Part shown: piece by piece, positions 45,064 through 57,226 of the stretch | How the letters are laid out: every line of letters begins with the position of its first letter | How positions within the stretch are numbered: the first letter of the stretch is position 1 | Assembly: GCA_026545225.1 (NCBI GenBank) | Contig: CM048845.1 | Location: forward strand, 106,591,033-106,655,032 | DNA: 64,000 bases | Reading direction: 5' to 3' | Source of the DNA: Cornus controversa | Lineage: Eukaryota > Streptophyta > Magnoliopsida > Cornales > Cornaceae | The notes under the pieces: model-generated | The model's input: the letters and a program-made list of their open reading frames with translations, nothing else | The model's database searches: none | What the model was told of the DNA's origin: nothing | Program-made: the position numbers and the translations under genes

Positions 45064-48000
45064 ATGGAGAAGAAGAGTTCAACAACACAAAGATTGAATC
45101 ATAATGTCAGAAAGTTTACCAAATCCCAGGTTAGACACTCCACAACTCGGTGTTGAATCAACTTTAATTTGTTAACTCATTTTGCAAATGTTTGTGTGTT
45201 TACCTAGATCAAGGTTTACAAGCCAAAAAATCAATCATTGGAGGGAGTTGTTAAGCGGAGCACAAAAGAGGGAACTTTATTGATTGCATGTGATGATACC
45301 ATTCAAACAGAGTTTGAGAGGATTTTGAAGCTGAATAAAACCAGCCAGCACATAGACCACAACACCAACACCATCAGCAGAGAAGGTACGCATACAAAGA
45401 AATATTCCATTGGTGGGTTTTTGCAATCATAGAAGGTACACACATACACACGAGGTTCATTTTTTCTGTTGGGGTAATTTTATAAAAAGAGGTGACTACA
45501 AGCTATTAACATGAAATTGCATGCATGTGCCCAATTTGATAGGAGATTGTTGATCAGCTTCAGATTCAATACTTTAGTTTTGGTATATAGTAAAGAAGGC
45601 TTGTATTTTGTAGTTTAATTTCCACTTCATCTCTCGTCAAATCTTTCATTTTCTGAGGAAAATTGTTATCCCGAGGAGAGGAAAAGTTCTTTCTTTTTCC
45701 TTTTTTATAAATATTTTCTTTCCTATTTTATTTCTCTCACCATAAGCTAAACAAATGTTGGAGGGAAGGGATTTTAAAAATCTTTTCTTCCATTCTTTCC
45801 TGTATATATGTGTGTGTGTAAAGAAGTGAGTCAAATGTACATACTGCTTAGTTTAATATGTTGGAAGTATCAAGGGTTTTATTTCTTGGTTTGGTAACTT
45901 TAACTGTAATGGTTGTATTAAAGAAAGAGTCTTCCTAGATACTCTACTTATTAGGATAATATGTTTAACTATTTCTGATTTGTTGGGTTTTACGAGGAAT
46001 AGGACTAGTGGGAGTGTCCAATACATTGTAACCAAGTCACCAAAGAGAGGCAATAGTGAATCAGTGACTAGTCAAACAATACCGCGATTAATAGAGACAA
46101 TAGTTGGACAGTTTAATAAAGATAAATAATCACACGATTAAATTGAAAGTAACAATTCAATAAAGACAAATAGTTGAAAGTTACATTAGTGAGACAGTTC
46201 AATAAAAATAAATAATCACCTTCTTGCTGGTGGGACAATCCAATAAAGATAGAAAAGAGTGCTAACGACAGTCGTTTAAGCGAATGTCCTTGTACAGTCG
46301 CTCTACTAATTGGTGGAAATTAATTTCAAAAATTAAATACTTTTCTGCAATAAATATCCTATTTTTTCATCAATCAATATATCCTTCCAGTTCTAAAGTA
46401 TAACAAACAAATAAAATTATAAACATAAAGTATTAAAATATTTTTATTAATATTTTTTTTACATTGTCCTACTTTTAAATAATTTTAATAATCTATATAC
46501 TTATTATAATCATTTCCTATATAATTTTTAAAATTTTGTAATTATGGTTAATTGAATTAAACAACATATTTTTAAAGTATTCGAATATTTTTATTAATAT
46601 TTTTTTTATATTTTCCTGCTTTTAAATATTTTTAATAATCTATATACTTATTCAATTAACAATAATAATCTATATACTTATTCAATTAATCTATATACTT
46701 TATGTTTATAATTTTATTTTTATTAATATTTTTAATAATAATCTATATACTCATTCAATTCATCTATATATTTTATGTTTATAATTTTATTTTTATTAAT
46801 ATTCTAATAATCTATATACTTATTCAATTAATCTATATACTTTATGTTTATAATTTTATTTTTATTAATATTTTAATAATCTATATACTTATTCAATTAA
46901 CCATAATTACAAAATTTTAAAAATCATATAGGAAATGATTATACTAAGTATATAGATTATTAAAAATATTTAAAAATAGGACAATATAAAAAAAATATTA
47001 ATAAAAACATTTTAATATTTTATGTTTATAATTTTATTTGTTTGTTAATGGCACTAGTGTAAATACTTTAGAACTGGAAAGGTATATTGATTGATGAAAA
47101 AGTAAGACATTTATTGCAGAAAAGTATTTAATTTTTGGGATTGATTTCCACCAATCAGTGGAGCCACTGTGCAAAGACACTCGCTCGAGCGACGCTAGCA
47201 CTCCTCTAAAGATAAATAATCATGCAACTAAATTGATAATTGTGCACCTTAATAACCTTAATAAAGACAACAGTGCAACGGTCCAATAAAAACAAATAAT
47301 CACACAACTAATAACCTGTTTTAGTTATTTCTTTGTTTGGTAACTTTAACTGTATTGGTTGTATTAAAGAAACAGTCTTCCTAGATAATTTTGATTAGGA
47401 TAATATTTTTAACTATTTCTGATTTGTTGGCTTTCATGAAGCCTATGAGTAGACCTTATACTTAGAAAAGGGAATAAATTTTGTTATTAATCAATTAAAT
47501 ATATGAATTTTTCTCCTAAAAATATAGAATTAACATAATTCAATTTTGTGTTTGACATAGGTACTTCAAACAGGGTATCATTGAAATCCCTTCTATATGA
47601 GATCTGTGCTGCCAACCATTGGAACCCCCCTGTCTTTGAATGTTGCAAAGAGGAAGGACCAGACCACATGAAATTGTGAGTCCATGATTTACTACATTAA
47701 GAACTAATCTTCACTCATGCTCTATACTTTGCATTCAAAAGCAGCTTTGGGGAGAATATATGACTTTTAACAGTACCAGTCATAGTTACTCAAAACTTTA
47801 TATAAACTTTCTCATTCATTGGCAAAGTATTCTTTGTTGTTGATCTTAAGTCTCATTTTTCCTTGAAAGCATATGCTGTTGGGATAGACAAATTGAAGTA
47901 CTACTTTTCAGGAGCCCATTTCTTCTTTAGAATCATGAAGGAGACCTAGCCTAAGAAGTTCCAATTCTTGTCAAATGCTTGGAATAAAGCATTAAGTAGA

Positions 48001-48279
48001 ATTTTTGGTTTCCTGTATAGAAGTCCTAAGATTTCCTAGAACTTCATTACTCAAATGTTTTTATATGCATGATAAATCCCAGTTTTACATAGTTTTTTTT
48101 TTTTTTTTTTCTGTTGGGGGGTAAATTGTAGGTTCACTTTCAAGGTCACTGTTGAGATAGCAGAACCCTTTACTACAGTTTTGGAGTGTTTTGGCGCCCC
48201 TCAGTCAAAGAAGAAAATGGCAGCTGAGCATGCAGCAGAAGGGGCACTATGGTGCTTAAAGAAATTAGGTTATGATTGA
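45064..48279 (+). CDS. Small dsRNA-binding protein, ribonuclease III-like-1 type, copy 2
   Basis: Exons 45064-45129, 45214-45385, 47561-47675 and 48132-48279, identical in length to copy 1, join in frame to 166 codons with no stop. The dsRNA-binding region is intact ([57 protein letters not shown]). Differences from copy 1 are scattered substitutions (for example Thr for Ala at KRSTKEGT, Gln for Glu at DDTIQTE, Tyr for Phe at the end) and no indels, which suggests constraint on both copies. No RNase III domain is visible. Intron 2 (about 2.2 kb) holds minisatellite units split by a 955-bp transposable element. Located downstream of block U2; TATA context is weaker than in copy 1. Role in RNA silencing or dsRNA binding is inferred from family only. 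Confidence 0.85.
46252..47206. mobile_element. Long-TIR element inserted in the intron 2 minisatellite of gene 2
   Basis: The 8-mer TAAAGATA flanks both ends (46,244-46,251 and 47,207-47,214). The left end GAAAAGAGTGCTAACGACAG matches the inverted right end (GAGGAGTGCTAGCGTCGC). The repeat extends about 200 bp inward through AATTGGTGGAAAT, AAATACTTTTCTGCA, ATCAATCAATATA and CCAGTTCTAAAGTA. The centre is a tandem AT-rich repeat. No coding capacity. Confidence 0.85.
46625..46905. repeat. AT-rich tandem repeat inside the TIR element
   Basis: About four units of AATCTATATACTTATTCAAT followed by CTATATACTTTATGTTTATA and ATTTTATTTTTATTAATATT. An open frame of Ile, Tyr and Phe arises from it and is not a gene. 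Confidence 0.8.
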
Positions 48280-49456
48280 TTAAACTTGGATCGTTACAAA
48301 ATTAATATTCCACTGCTTTTTCTACTTTTCTGCTTGTGTTGTATTTCTTGAGTAACCTACTGTTGTTTGAGGATTTTTGTCTGCAGTTTTTGTTCTTGTT
48401 GCATGTACATTGTTAAAAACTTATGTTTTGCTGATGGAAATAGACGGTAACCTTATTGGTGAGTTCATAATTCTATATATATATAACAGAGTCCAATTTG
48501 AACTCTTCAAATTGATACAATACACACATATATATATACTAGTAAAAGGTCACGTGCGATGAACATGGTTAAAAGTGAATTTATATAATTTTACTAAGCT
48601 ATCATACCAATAATAAGAAAATAAAACTAATATTTGAATTTAATATTATTTAAGCAAATTTGTAATTATATGTTATTTTACTTTTGAAAATTTTTAATAT
48701 TTATTTTATTAATTCTTAATCCTTAATTCTTTCTGAATTTATGAAATTTTCAAATTATTATACTTCTTTTAATAGCTATGGACACAATAGACATGAATAA
48801 GAAAATGTTAAGTTATACATGTATATGAATGTATATACACAAAAACTATAGCTTATCCCAACATTCAATATCAAAAAATAATAGGCATAAATATAACATA
48901 AATGTAATGGCCCAAACGCCGTAACAAAGTTTGAAAATTTGTGTCTCAAATGGGTGATATAAGCATTTAATCTACTTTAGAGGTATATATGATCTATAGT
49001 TCGAAATTAGTAATAAATTTGCATTACATCAAATCAAATACAAAAATTAGTACAATAGTAAAATTGTATTAACTTGATCACTTATATCCATTTAAAAAGA
49101 AAAAAAAAAAGAAAAGATGACAAAAACTTTGATAAATTACAAATTAGATACTTTGTTTAATATAATTATGCAAATTATAATTTTAAATTAGTTGAAATTA
49201 ATCTTTTTTCTAAATTAGAGATTAAAGAAGAAAATAAAACTTGATCATGGAAAATCAAAAAATGAACATACCAGTAATTAATAAAGATGTCACTGAGATT
49301 AATTCTGTTTTTATGATTTTTCTTCCTCTTTTAAACTTAGTCACATTTGTCTAAAAAAATTGTACATAAAATAATTTTAATATTTCAAACAAATATATAA
49401 ATATATATAAAGGGCACAATCTTAGCCATAGCAGAACAGAACAACTTGATTATTTA
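48280..49456. other. 3' flank of gene 2 and intergenic
   Basis: The first about 170 bp are homologous to the 3' flanks of copies 1 and 3. The homology breaks near 48,450. At about 48,541 an AGTAAAAGGTCACGTGCGAT phrase resembles a repeat terminus common in dicots, but no partner was found. No gene is seen. Confidence 0.45.
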
Positions 49457-50147
49457 GGGTCCGTTTGGTAACCGTTTATGTTTAGTTTTTATTGTTTATA
49501 AAAATAATTTTTTACGATAAACATGTTTGATAATTTTTGTTTTGTTTATAAATTGTCAAACGCTTTTAAAACAACACTGTTCATAAGCCTTCAAATCCTA
49601 AATACCAAAATGATGTTTATTATTTATGTTTATTAAAAAAAAAACTTTTTTTTCTTTTTTATCTAAAATGGTGATTATATTATTTTAATTAAAAATTAAA
49701 ACTAAAAGTGAGAAAATGAAAAGAAATTTTTTTTTATAAAAGACTATTGTTTTATACAACAATAAAAATATTAGAATTATCAAGTGTAAATAGAATTAAA
49801 GAGATAGTTACTTAGGGACACCCATGCTAAAAAGAGAAAAAACCTTATTTGATGAAAAAAAATAAAAAAGTCTCAATCATCTCCTTATCAAAGAAACAAG
49901 AAAGACATTTTGTACTAATATCATTCATTCATTTTCAGTGTTGAAAGAAAAATAGAAATCAAAAAATGAAAAAAAAAGTAGTAGCATAAGAAGTTTAAGA
50001 GAAAGAGTATGTCTTCCAAATCCCTCTTCTCAGTCCATACAAATTGGACCGAACCGAACCGTTCATTACGGTTTCGATTCCGGCTCTAAATTTTAGGAAC
50101 CATTCACTACGATTCAGGTTCCAAGCCTTGGAATAGGAACTGAAACC

Positions 50148-50179
<32 letters not shown>

Positions 50180-50748
50180 ATAACATTTTGTTATGTAAAA
50201 AATTTTTAACAATGAAGTTATTATAACTATTATAAGGTTAAATAAAACTTCTATAATAACCGAAATGAACCGAACTTATTTATTTCGGTTTCAAAATTAA
50301 AGAACCGTTGGGAACGGTTCTGATTCCGGTTTTCTCAATAACTGAAAAGAACCGAATCGTGTACATCCCCCTACTTGTTAGGGCCTTATGGGTTGTGGGT
50401 CATTCTAAATTTACAATATCATTTGCAGTGTGTAGATATATATGTAACCCAATATTATTTATTTCTTTTTTATGTATATTTTTTCTCTATTATTGCTGTA
50501 TAGATTTGTTGTAGCTTAAACTTGACTTTTTATGTAGTTTATTGTATTAATTTTTTTTATAAAAAAAAAAAAAAACAGTTTAGGATTAACAAATATGTTT
50601 TTCTGTTTATAATTTTTAAAATAAGCCAAACGTTTTTTCGTTATCAAACAACACTCATGTTTATGGATAAACAAAATCGTAACATAAACACTGTTATATA
50701 AACACTTAAACAATAAACGCTAAACATAAATGGTTACCAAACGGGCCC
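49457..50748. mobile_element. PIF/Harbinger-type MITE, 1.3 kb, with nested repeat
   Basis: The left end GGGTCCGTTTGGTAACCGTT and the inverted right end (GGGCCCGTTTGGTAACCATT) are flanked by TTA on both sides (49,454-49,456 and 50,749-50,751), the 3-bp TWA duplication of PIF/Harbinger. Both arms continue as TTTATGTTTAG. A second repeat rich in GAACCGAACCG and CGGTTC words lies inside at about 50,040-50,370. It contains a TA run near 50,154-50,178. No transposase is present. Confidence 0.85.
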
Positions 50749-50751
50749 TTA

Positions 50752-52379
50752 GCTACAACGAACATAATTATTTTATTTTATTTTATTTTAATATGATCAT
50801 ATTTCATTACTGGTTGATTTAGATTACTAAGGTATATGATATATGTAGCGTTACTTTTTGTATTTCTTTAGTCAAATCATGGTGATAATTTTATTTTTCT
50901 CATAGTAATTCATTAGTCATTTTTTAATACCATTATCATCTAGGTAAAAAAGTATTAATATTTTTTACTAATATTGATTTCTTGTTAAGTTTAATTTTAT
51001 GTTGTTTTATCTAGAGCTATAGAAATAACATCTATCCTTGTAATCATATTGACCTCCACATGATTTTAGGATATACAAGTCATAAATTAATTTGATTTGC
51101 ATATTTTGAAGTCATATGACAAAAAATTGTGTCTATTACTCACAATAGCACGTTATAAAGTCTTACATGAGCTTCCTATTCATAAATTGAATTTAGTATC
51201 AGTATACATTTGGATTTTAAAGTTTTGCAAAAATTTATATTTTATGTTTTCACACAGAATTATAAAAAAGACTTTTTTTTTCACCTACTATTCAATCATG
51301 TCCCAAATTATATTATTATTATTGAAACTTATATAATATTTAATATCAAACCAACAAAAAAAAAGTAAACCAATATAATAAATTAACATAATCATTATTA
51401 TTATTCATAATATTCAGATCTAAAGCTTATAATTAACTATATAAACATATTAATAACCACTATAAAATAAAAACACATTATAAATTATTTAAGAAAAACA
51501 AAAGATATAAGAGTGGAGAATCTATGTTTGACCATCAGTGAAGGTCACCCCAGCACAACCCATCGCCAATGGTAGAAACTTTCTTCGTTTTACTTCTATA
51601 ATTTATTTTTCTCAAACAACCTACAACAAAGCCCTTAAAGATTAGTAAAAGAGATAAAATATTAGAGAATTTGAAAACCAAATAACAGAGTTGCAACTAA
51701 CAAAAAAAAAAAACTCTGAGATCCCTAATATTATAGATAATTAGTTTGGTTTGTATACATTGCTCGAAAATTCTTTTAGGAGTAATGTATTACAATTAAA
51801 TTATATGATTTGAACCTCTTTAGGAATTTCAGGAGTAATGTATTATAATTAAATTAAATTATTTGAAACCATGTAAGAGTCTATTAGTAAAAGAATTGTA
51901 GTATAACTAAAGAGTCTATTAGTAGGTGATGAAGTTTAAGTTGTAGAAATTTATTAGTAGAAGAATTGTGATATAATTAAATGATTTGAAACAACTTGTA
52001 CTTTTAATAGTAGTATGGATTGTATCAATTTGATGAGTTCTTAATTCTGTCAAATGGAACTTTCTCTCTCTCTCTGCATGTATATATATTTGTTAGAGAT
52101 AATTTAGAGAGAGAAAAATCAGTTAGAGAGAGATTGATTTTTCAAACAGGGTGCTAACTTATTTACAATTCTTGAGGCCTTGAGGTGAGGGGCACTATGG
52201 TCTTTAGAAAAGGGTAATCTCAGAATTTTAAATAATTTTTAAGTCAGACATGTCAGTTAACGACCATTTCTGAATAAAATTTAGATACAAGGGAGTATTT
52301 GCACATCGAAGACAACTAGTAGGAATTATATGAACATGACTGAATGGGTGTTTTTATACATTCTACATGTAGCAAGGAA
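50752..52379. other. Intergenic, AT-rich
   Basis: No gene recognised. Weak tandem phrases (AGGAGTAATGTATTA-AATTAAATT near 51,780 and 51,829; AGAAGAATTGT-ATATAA near 51,890 and 51,960) indicate a decayed repeat. Confidence 0.45.
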
Positions 52380-53990
52380 TATTTTACACTTAACCTTATT
52401 TAATATTTTTTTTTTAAATGTAAGTACAATGCAATAGTATAAAAATAAAAGTTAATATCAAATATCAATTCCCCATAAATAACTGGGTATAGCATGCAAA
52501 TTGAAAAGAAAAATACCAATTCCCCATAAATAACTGGGTATAGCATGCAAATTGAAAAGAAAAATACGCATGGTACATAACAAGAGATCAAAGAATATGA
52601 AAGAAATGCAATTTATTAAATAATTTTATAAGTGTTCCAATATTCTTAAAAAGAATATTTGATTTGGAGGCCGACCGAATTAATTCGATTTCATTTTTAT
52701 ATAAGTAGAGTGGTTGTGATATTGATGTCATATAGTGGGACTTATCATTTCACTCACATAAAATTATTCTCAACTTGATCGATTTGGACTCTGCTCCTTG
52801 AAATGAAATATTTAAGAAAAAAACGAACAAAATAATGAAAGACAACACACCAGTCCCACCATAAAAGCCTTTCTCGTATTTAATGCTAACAAACTGAGAC
52901 AAAGAAATCAATCCATTAATGCGATAAACTCATCTAACTTGTTTGAAAAACGCATAAAAAATGGATAGAAATTAAATAAGTATTTTTTGATATTAATAGA
53001 AAAGACAAAACATGAGTGTGGTCATAATTTTGATTTTTGTGGAAATTAGCAAGTGCATTAAAGAACTCATCACGTTCTCACGTTTTCTATTGATTTTTTT
53101 GCTTCATTTATTATGATATATTAAGTATTTTATTTTGAAAAATAAAATATTAATTAAATGCTACCATGTAATGTTGACTTAGGTACTATTTAAGTATGGA
53201 ATGTATTAATATCAAAACATTTTTGATATTGTGTTAATTTGAAGCGTAATTTTTTTTAAAATTGTTTATTAAATACAAAAACTAAATTATAAAATAATTC
53301 TCATTGAACGGAAACTTGACAAATACTAATAAAATCTTGATAAAATTTTCTTGACAAATGTCATGTGAAATTTATGTATACAAATATTTAGAAAGGATTC
53401 AAAAATATATATATATATATTTAGAGGGAGAAAATAATAGTAATTGTAACTTTACAGTAATCTAGAAAAATTAAGGAGATGTAAGTTTGCTTAAAATATG
53501 TTAAAAGGTTACCCATAAAAATTAAACTAGCAAGTTTAAACCTTAGGACATGCAAATATTAACCTAAGTAGAGACAATTGAGTGAGCAGAGACAATAGAG
53601 AATTACTCACCAGACGGACAATCACATAATTAATAATTACAATACTGAATCAGTTCGACAGAGACGAACAATCACACGAGTTAATCAAGAGTGGTGGCAC
53701 ATAATAGTGAATCATTTCGATAGAGACAAACAATCACTACAGTTAATCGAGAGTGGCGCGAGACAATAGCGAAACAATCCGATAGAGACTAACAATCATA
53801 CGACTAAATCAAGAGGTGAGACACTGCAATACAGACAAACAATCACGTGACTAAATCGAGAGTGGTGTGCCTTAACAGAAACAATAGTAAGCCGGTCAAA
53901 ATAAAGACAAACCATCACGTGACTAAATTGAGATCTCAACGGAGACAATAGTGAGGCAGCCAAAATAGAGATCAAGAATCACATGAAGAT
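52380..53990 (+). repeat. Upstream block U3 of dsRNA-binding-protein pseudogene 3
   Basis: Same landmarks as U1 and U2, with two private changes: a 51-bp tandem duplication at 52,466-52,567, and about 150 bp of extra sequence (about 52,651-52,800, TTTGGAGGCCGACCGAATTA to TTTGGACTCTGCTCCTTGAA) in the place where U1 and U2 run directly from CCAATATTCTTAATAAATAT to ATATTTAAGAGTG. Minisatellite-type units with AATCAC and CTAAATC-AGAG follow at 53,560-53,990. Confidence 0.8.
52466..52567. repeat. 51-bp tandem duplication
   Basis: CAATTCCCCATAAATAACTG through AAGAAAAATAC is present twice in succession (52,466-52,516 and 52,517-52,567) with no visible difference. U2 and U4 have one copy. Confidence 0.9.
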
Positions 53991-53999
53991 CATAAGCTA

Positions 54000-54716
54000 G
54001 CCAAACCTTTTGAATTTTTGTTATATCAGCCGTCAAAAGCAGCTTCTGGGGAGAATATATGACTTCTAACAATTGAGTGAGTAGCTCTATACTTTGCATT
54101 CAAAAGCAGCTTCTGGGGAGAATATATGACTTCTAACAGTACCAATCATAGGTACTCAACCTTTATATAAAATTTCTTATTCATTAGCAAATTATTATTT
54201 GATGTTGCTCTTAAGACTCATTTTTCCTTGAAGCTGCTTCCAAATAAACCCCAAAGGACTTGTTTGAAAGCATATGTTGATGGGATAGACAAATTGAACA
54301 GCTACTTTTTAGGAATCATGAAGGAGACCTGGCCTAAGAAGTTCCAATTCCTGTCAACATGAGCTTAGGGTCTAACACATAGGTGATGGGGAGAGGCACC
54401 GCGAATTGTGATTTAACAAATTGAGTGACCATGGAGTGATTTAGCACAAATGAAGAAATAAATTCAAGAAGCCATTCATTCTCAAGTGCTTGAAATGCTT
54501 TTATATGCCTGATAAATCCCAGTTTTACATAGTTTTTTTTTCTTTTTTCTGTTGGGGGGATTTGCAGGTTCACTTTCCAGGTCTTGTTGAGATAGCAGAA
54601 CCCTCAACTACGGTTTTGGAGTGCTTTGACACCCCCTCAGTCAAAGAAGAAAATGGCAGCTGAGCATGCAGCTGAGGGGGCACTATGGTGCTTAAATAAA
54701 TTAGGTTTTAATTGAT
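54000..54716 (+). pseudogene. dsRNA-binding-protein gene copy 3, 3' remnant
   Basis: Homology to the intron 3-exon 4 end of copies 1 and 2. Intron 3 sequence is partly duplicated (AAGCAGCTTCTGGGGAGAAT at about 54,037 and 54,103). The last exon begins after GCAG at about 54,568 (GTTCACTTTCCAGGTC) and ends AAATTAGGTTTTAATTGA. Exons 1-3 are missing. In exon 4 a 1-bp deletion (GGTCTTGTTGAG for GGTCACTGTTGAG, allowing for substitution) and a 1-bp insertion (ACCCCCTCAG for ACCCCTCAG) shift the middle of the frame. The basic helix region (AAAATGGCAGCTGAGCATGC) is still intact in sequence. It cannot encode a functional protein alone. Confidence 0.85.
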
Positions 54717-55499
54717 TAAACTCGGATCATTCCATAATTAATATTCCACTGCTTTTGTTACTTTTCTGCTTGTGTTGTATTTCTTTATTAATCTACTGTT
54801 GTTCAAGGATATTTGTCAGCAGTCTTTGTTCTTGTTGCATGTACTTTGGTTAAAGGCTTTTGTTTTGCTGATGAAAATAGACAACAACCTTATCTAAAAA
54901 AATAGATCCTAATCGACAGTAAGCGAAACTCAGACTCTTTTTGACAATAGAATTGCTCTTGTTTGGTATGGAATCTGTGTTAAGCTTGGTTAAGAAAGTT
55001 GTCTTCCAACTTCCTAATTGGAACATGCACCACCTGTTGCTATTGAAGTGTTGTGGCTTGCCCCTAAAGATCATCTATTGCCATTGAAGGTCATTCAGCA
55101 AAAAAGGATGAGAAAGAACTTGATCTTCTGACTTTTTTCTGAAAAACTTTGGATGGGATATATGCATTCTTATGGTAAATGGATATAGGTGATTATTAAG
55201 TTCTATGCAAATTGCATACCTTATGGTTACACCATTAGAAATATTGTAATGACAGTATTTCATGCAAAGAAATATAACCATACACTCCTAGTTCTGTGAC
55301 CTCCATTTCCAACCTCGGATCGTATATTGCCGATCTCGTCCGTTGGATTATTCACAGCCTTTTCGTCATCATCTTCCATGAATAAAAAATCAAAACAGAG
55401 AAAATGAAGATAAAAAATAGCTTCCTATTTCTTATTTCTTTCTCTCTCTTTTCTAGCAACTTCCTTTATCAAATACCAGCCAAACTTTGTCATCCTTCT
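54717..55499. other. 3' flank of pseudogene 3 and spacer
   Basis: To about 55,070 homologous to the 3' flank of gene 1 (AATTGCTCTTGTTTGGTATG, TGCTATTGAAGTGTTGTGGC). From there to the H+-ATPase remnant nothing is recognised. Confidence 0.55.
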
Positions 55500-56404
55500 T
55501 TAAACCGTGTAGTGCACTTGAATGGTCTCAATGTCTAGACCCTTGAGGTTCACTACTGATTCTTCAACATGTCCCTTGAGTGTATGAAGCTACCTTAGCC
55601 TGAAAAAATGATCATAAAAGTCAAAAAATAAATAAATAAATAAAGACACATAAAACAAGCAAAACAATGAGGTAAAAACATACCTTGCAACTTCAGCTCG
55701 TCTCTTGGCTTTTTCAGCAATTTCAGTTCATTCTTGGTAGTTGTTCTTGTCATGGAAGAGATTTGATGCCTCTGGAGGATGGAGACCGTGCAGCGTACGT
55801 TGAGCCATAGCCCATTGTGCCTCTCTCTCCCTCTTGCCATAATCCTTTTTAGTTGTGAATGCAGTCTGGATAATTTGGTGGAACAAAAGAAATTAACCAA
55901 ACATGGCGAAAAAAAAAAACTTTGGATGAGCCATAGAATTCAGCCAAACTCACAAGTACCTTATTCTGGAGCATATTATCCCAGGCCTTACTACACAAGG
56001 CATATCGAATGATAAACTTAAAAACATCTAGTGGGACGTAGAAGACAATACTGTAGAGCCAAATAACGCCAGCCCAACCCCAGTCGATGCCATGGATCCT
56101 TGCAAAGTCCCAGTTTGCATACACAGCTATTAGTGTGGCCACCTTGATCAATTCAGCAAAAGCTAGTGTCACAACTTTGCAGTGGATGAGAACTGTATTA
56201 GGAACTTGAATGAACTTTTGTTCAACTCACCAGCTGTGCTAGAATGAAGGAAACCACAAGCACAAGGCCGGGACGTTCAATGATGGACCAACTCCTGGAC
56301 CGAGTAACAAAGATAAGTGCCTGACTCACAATACTCACTTGCAGGTAGACAGCTGCTGTAAGCTCCCAGTGGTTGTTCCTGATTGATCTTACAGCAAATG
56401 CATC
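55500..56404 (-). pseudogene. Plasma-membrane H+-ATPase (P3A-type), 3'-end pseudogene
   Basis: Minus-strand exons 56404-56231, 56142-55960, 55865-55684 and 55599-55500 join in frame with GT-AG introns. They encode the last transmembrane helices ([10 protein letters not shown], then [30 protein letters not shown]) and the cytosolic regulatory C-terminus ([40 protein letters not shown], and the final IETIQVHYTV). The terminal YTV is the 14-3-3-binding site whose penultimate Thr is phosphorylated in active pumps. Two in-frame stops, TGA after NNYQE and TAG replacing Glu in RLRELHTLKG, break the regulatory domain. The N-terminal 75-80% of the roughly 950-residue protein, including the catalytic DKTGT loop, is absent; homology ends where segment B begins. 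Confidence 0.9.
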
Positions 56405-57226
56405 CTGCCAAAGTTATTACTAAGTGAAATTAGAATTTGGAGTTTATTGGAAAATTTTATGGTAAATTCAACCATTACTGAAAAATACAAATGCATATAA
56501 GATGGAATCTAGGCACAGAAACCCATCCCTTCTGTTTGCATCAACAGCTCCAGAAATTCCACTCAATACAATGCCAAAAATTGAAGCATATTTGATTTGA
56601 TGCCTATGATGTGACAGAGCACATTTCATATATACACATTTAAGTATGAAAATTTCTTGTAAAACAGCTCCTACATGCAAAATCTTCATGTAGTCCCATT
56701 GGATTTTACTTGCAATCCTACGTTTGATTTGAGTATTTAATCCTAAAGTACAGAAATGTTAATCACTGAATTGTATAAAGTTCAATAAATTGAATTGAAT
56801 TTTATGATAATGCATTTTAAAAAAGTAAACATACAATGGTCATGGATTTCATACTTCATTTAGTCATTTATGCTTCAATCCAAAAGCACTGGCATGCAGA
56901 CATCTCTGGTGGTGGATCATCACATGAACTCATTGATTAGTGCTACTACAATTGATCAGCCTTAATATTTTAAGTTTCCAATATGTATGGTGTTGAATAA
57001 GTCTGTCATGACAAACAAGAGAGTAACATGTTACAGTACAAGCACAAACACATAATGCCTAAAATTTAAAATAGTTGACATGGTGTTATCAATGGTAAAA
57101 AAAAAAAGAAGACATGAAAGATAATATTAGTGTGCATTTCTCATTTGTCATGGATATTCTCAGGTGAACTAATTAAACCAACCAAGGAAAACTAAAACCT
57201 CTCTCTTTGCTCATGAGAGAGAAACC

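Noticed and set aside
46702..46920. Ile/Tyr/Phe-rich frame resembling a membrane protein
   Set aside because: Pure translation of an AT-rich tandem repeat in a transposable element.
48541..49440. A Helitron or other element starting at AGTAAAAGGTCACGTGCGAT
   Set aside because: Only one possible terminus; no partner end, hairpin terminus or duplication.
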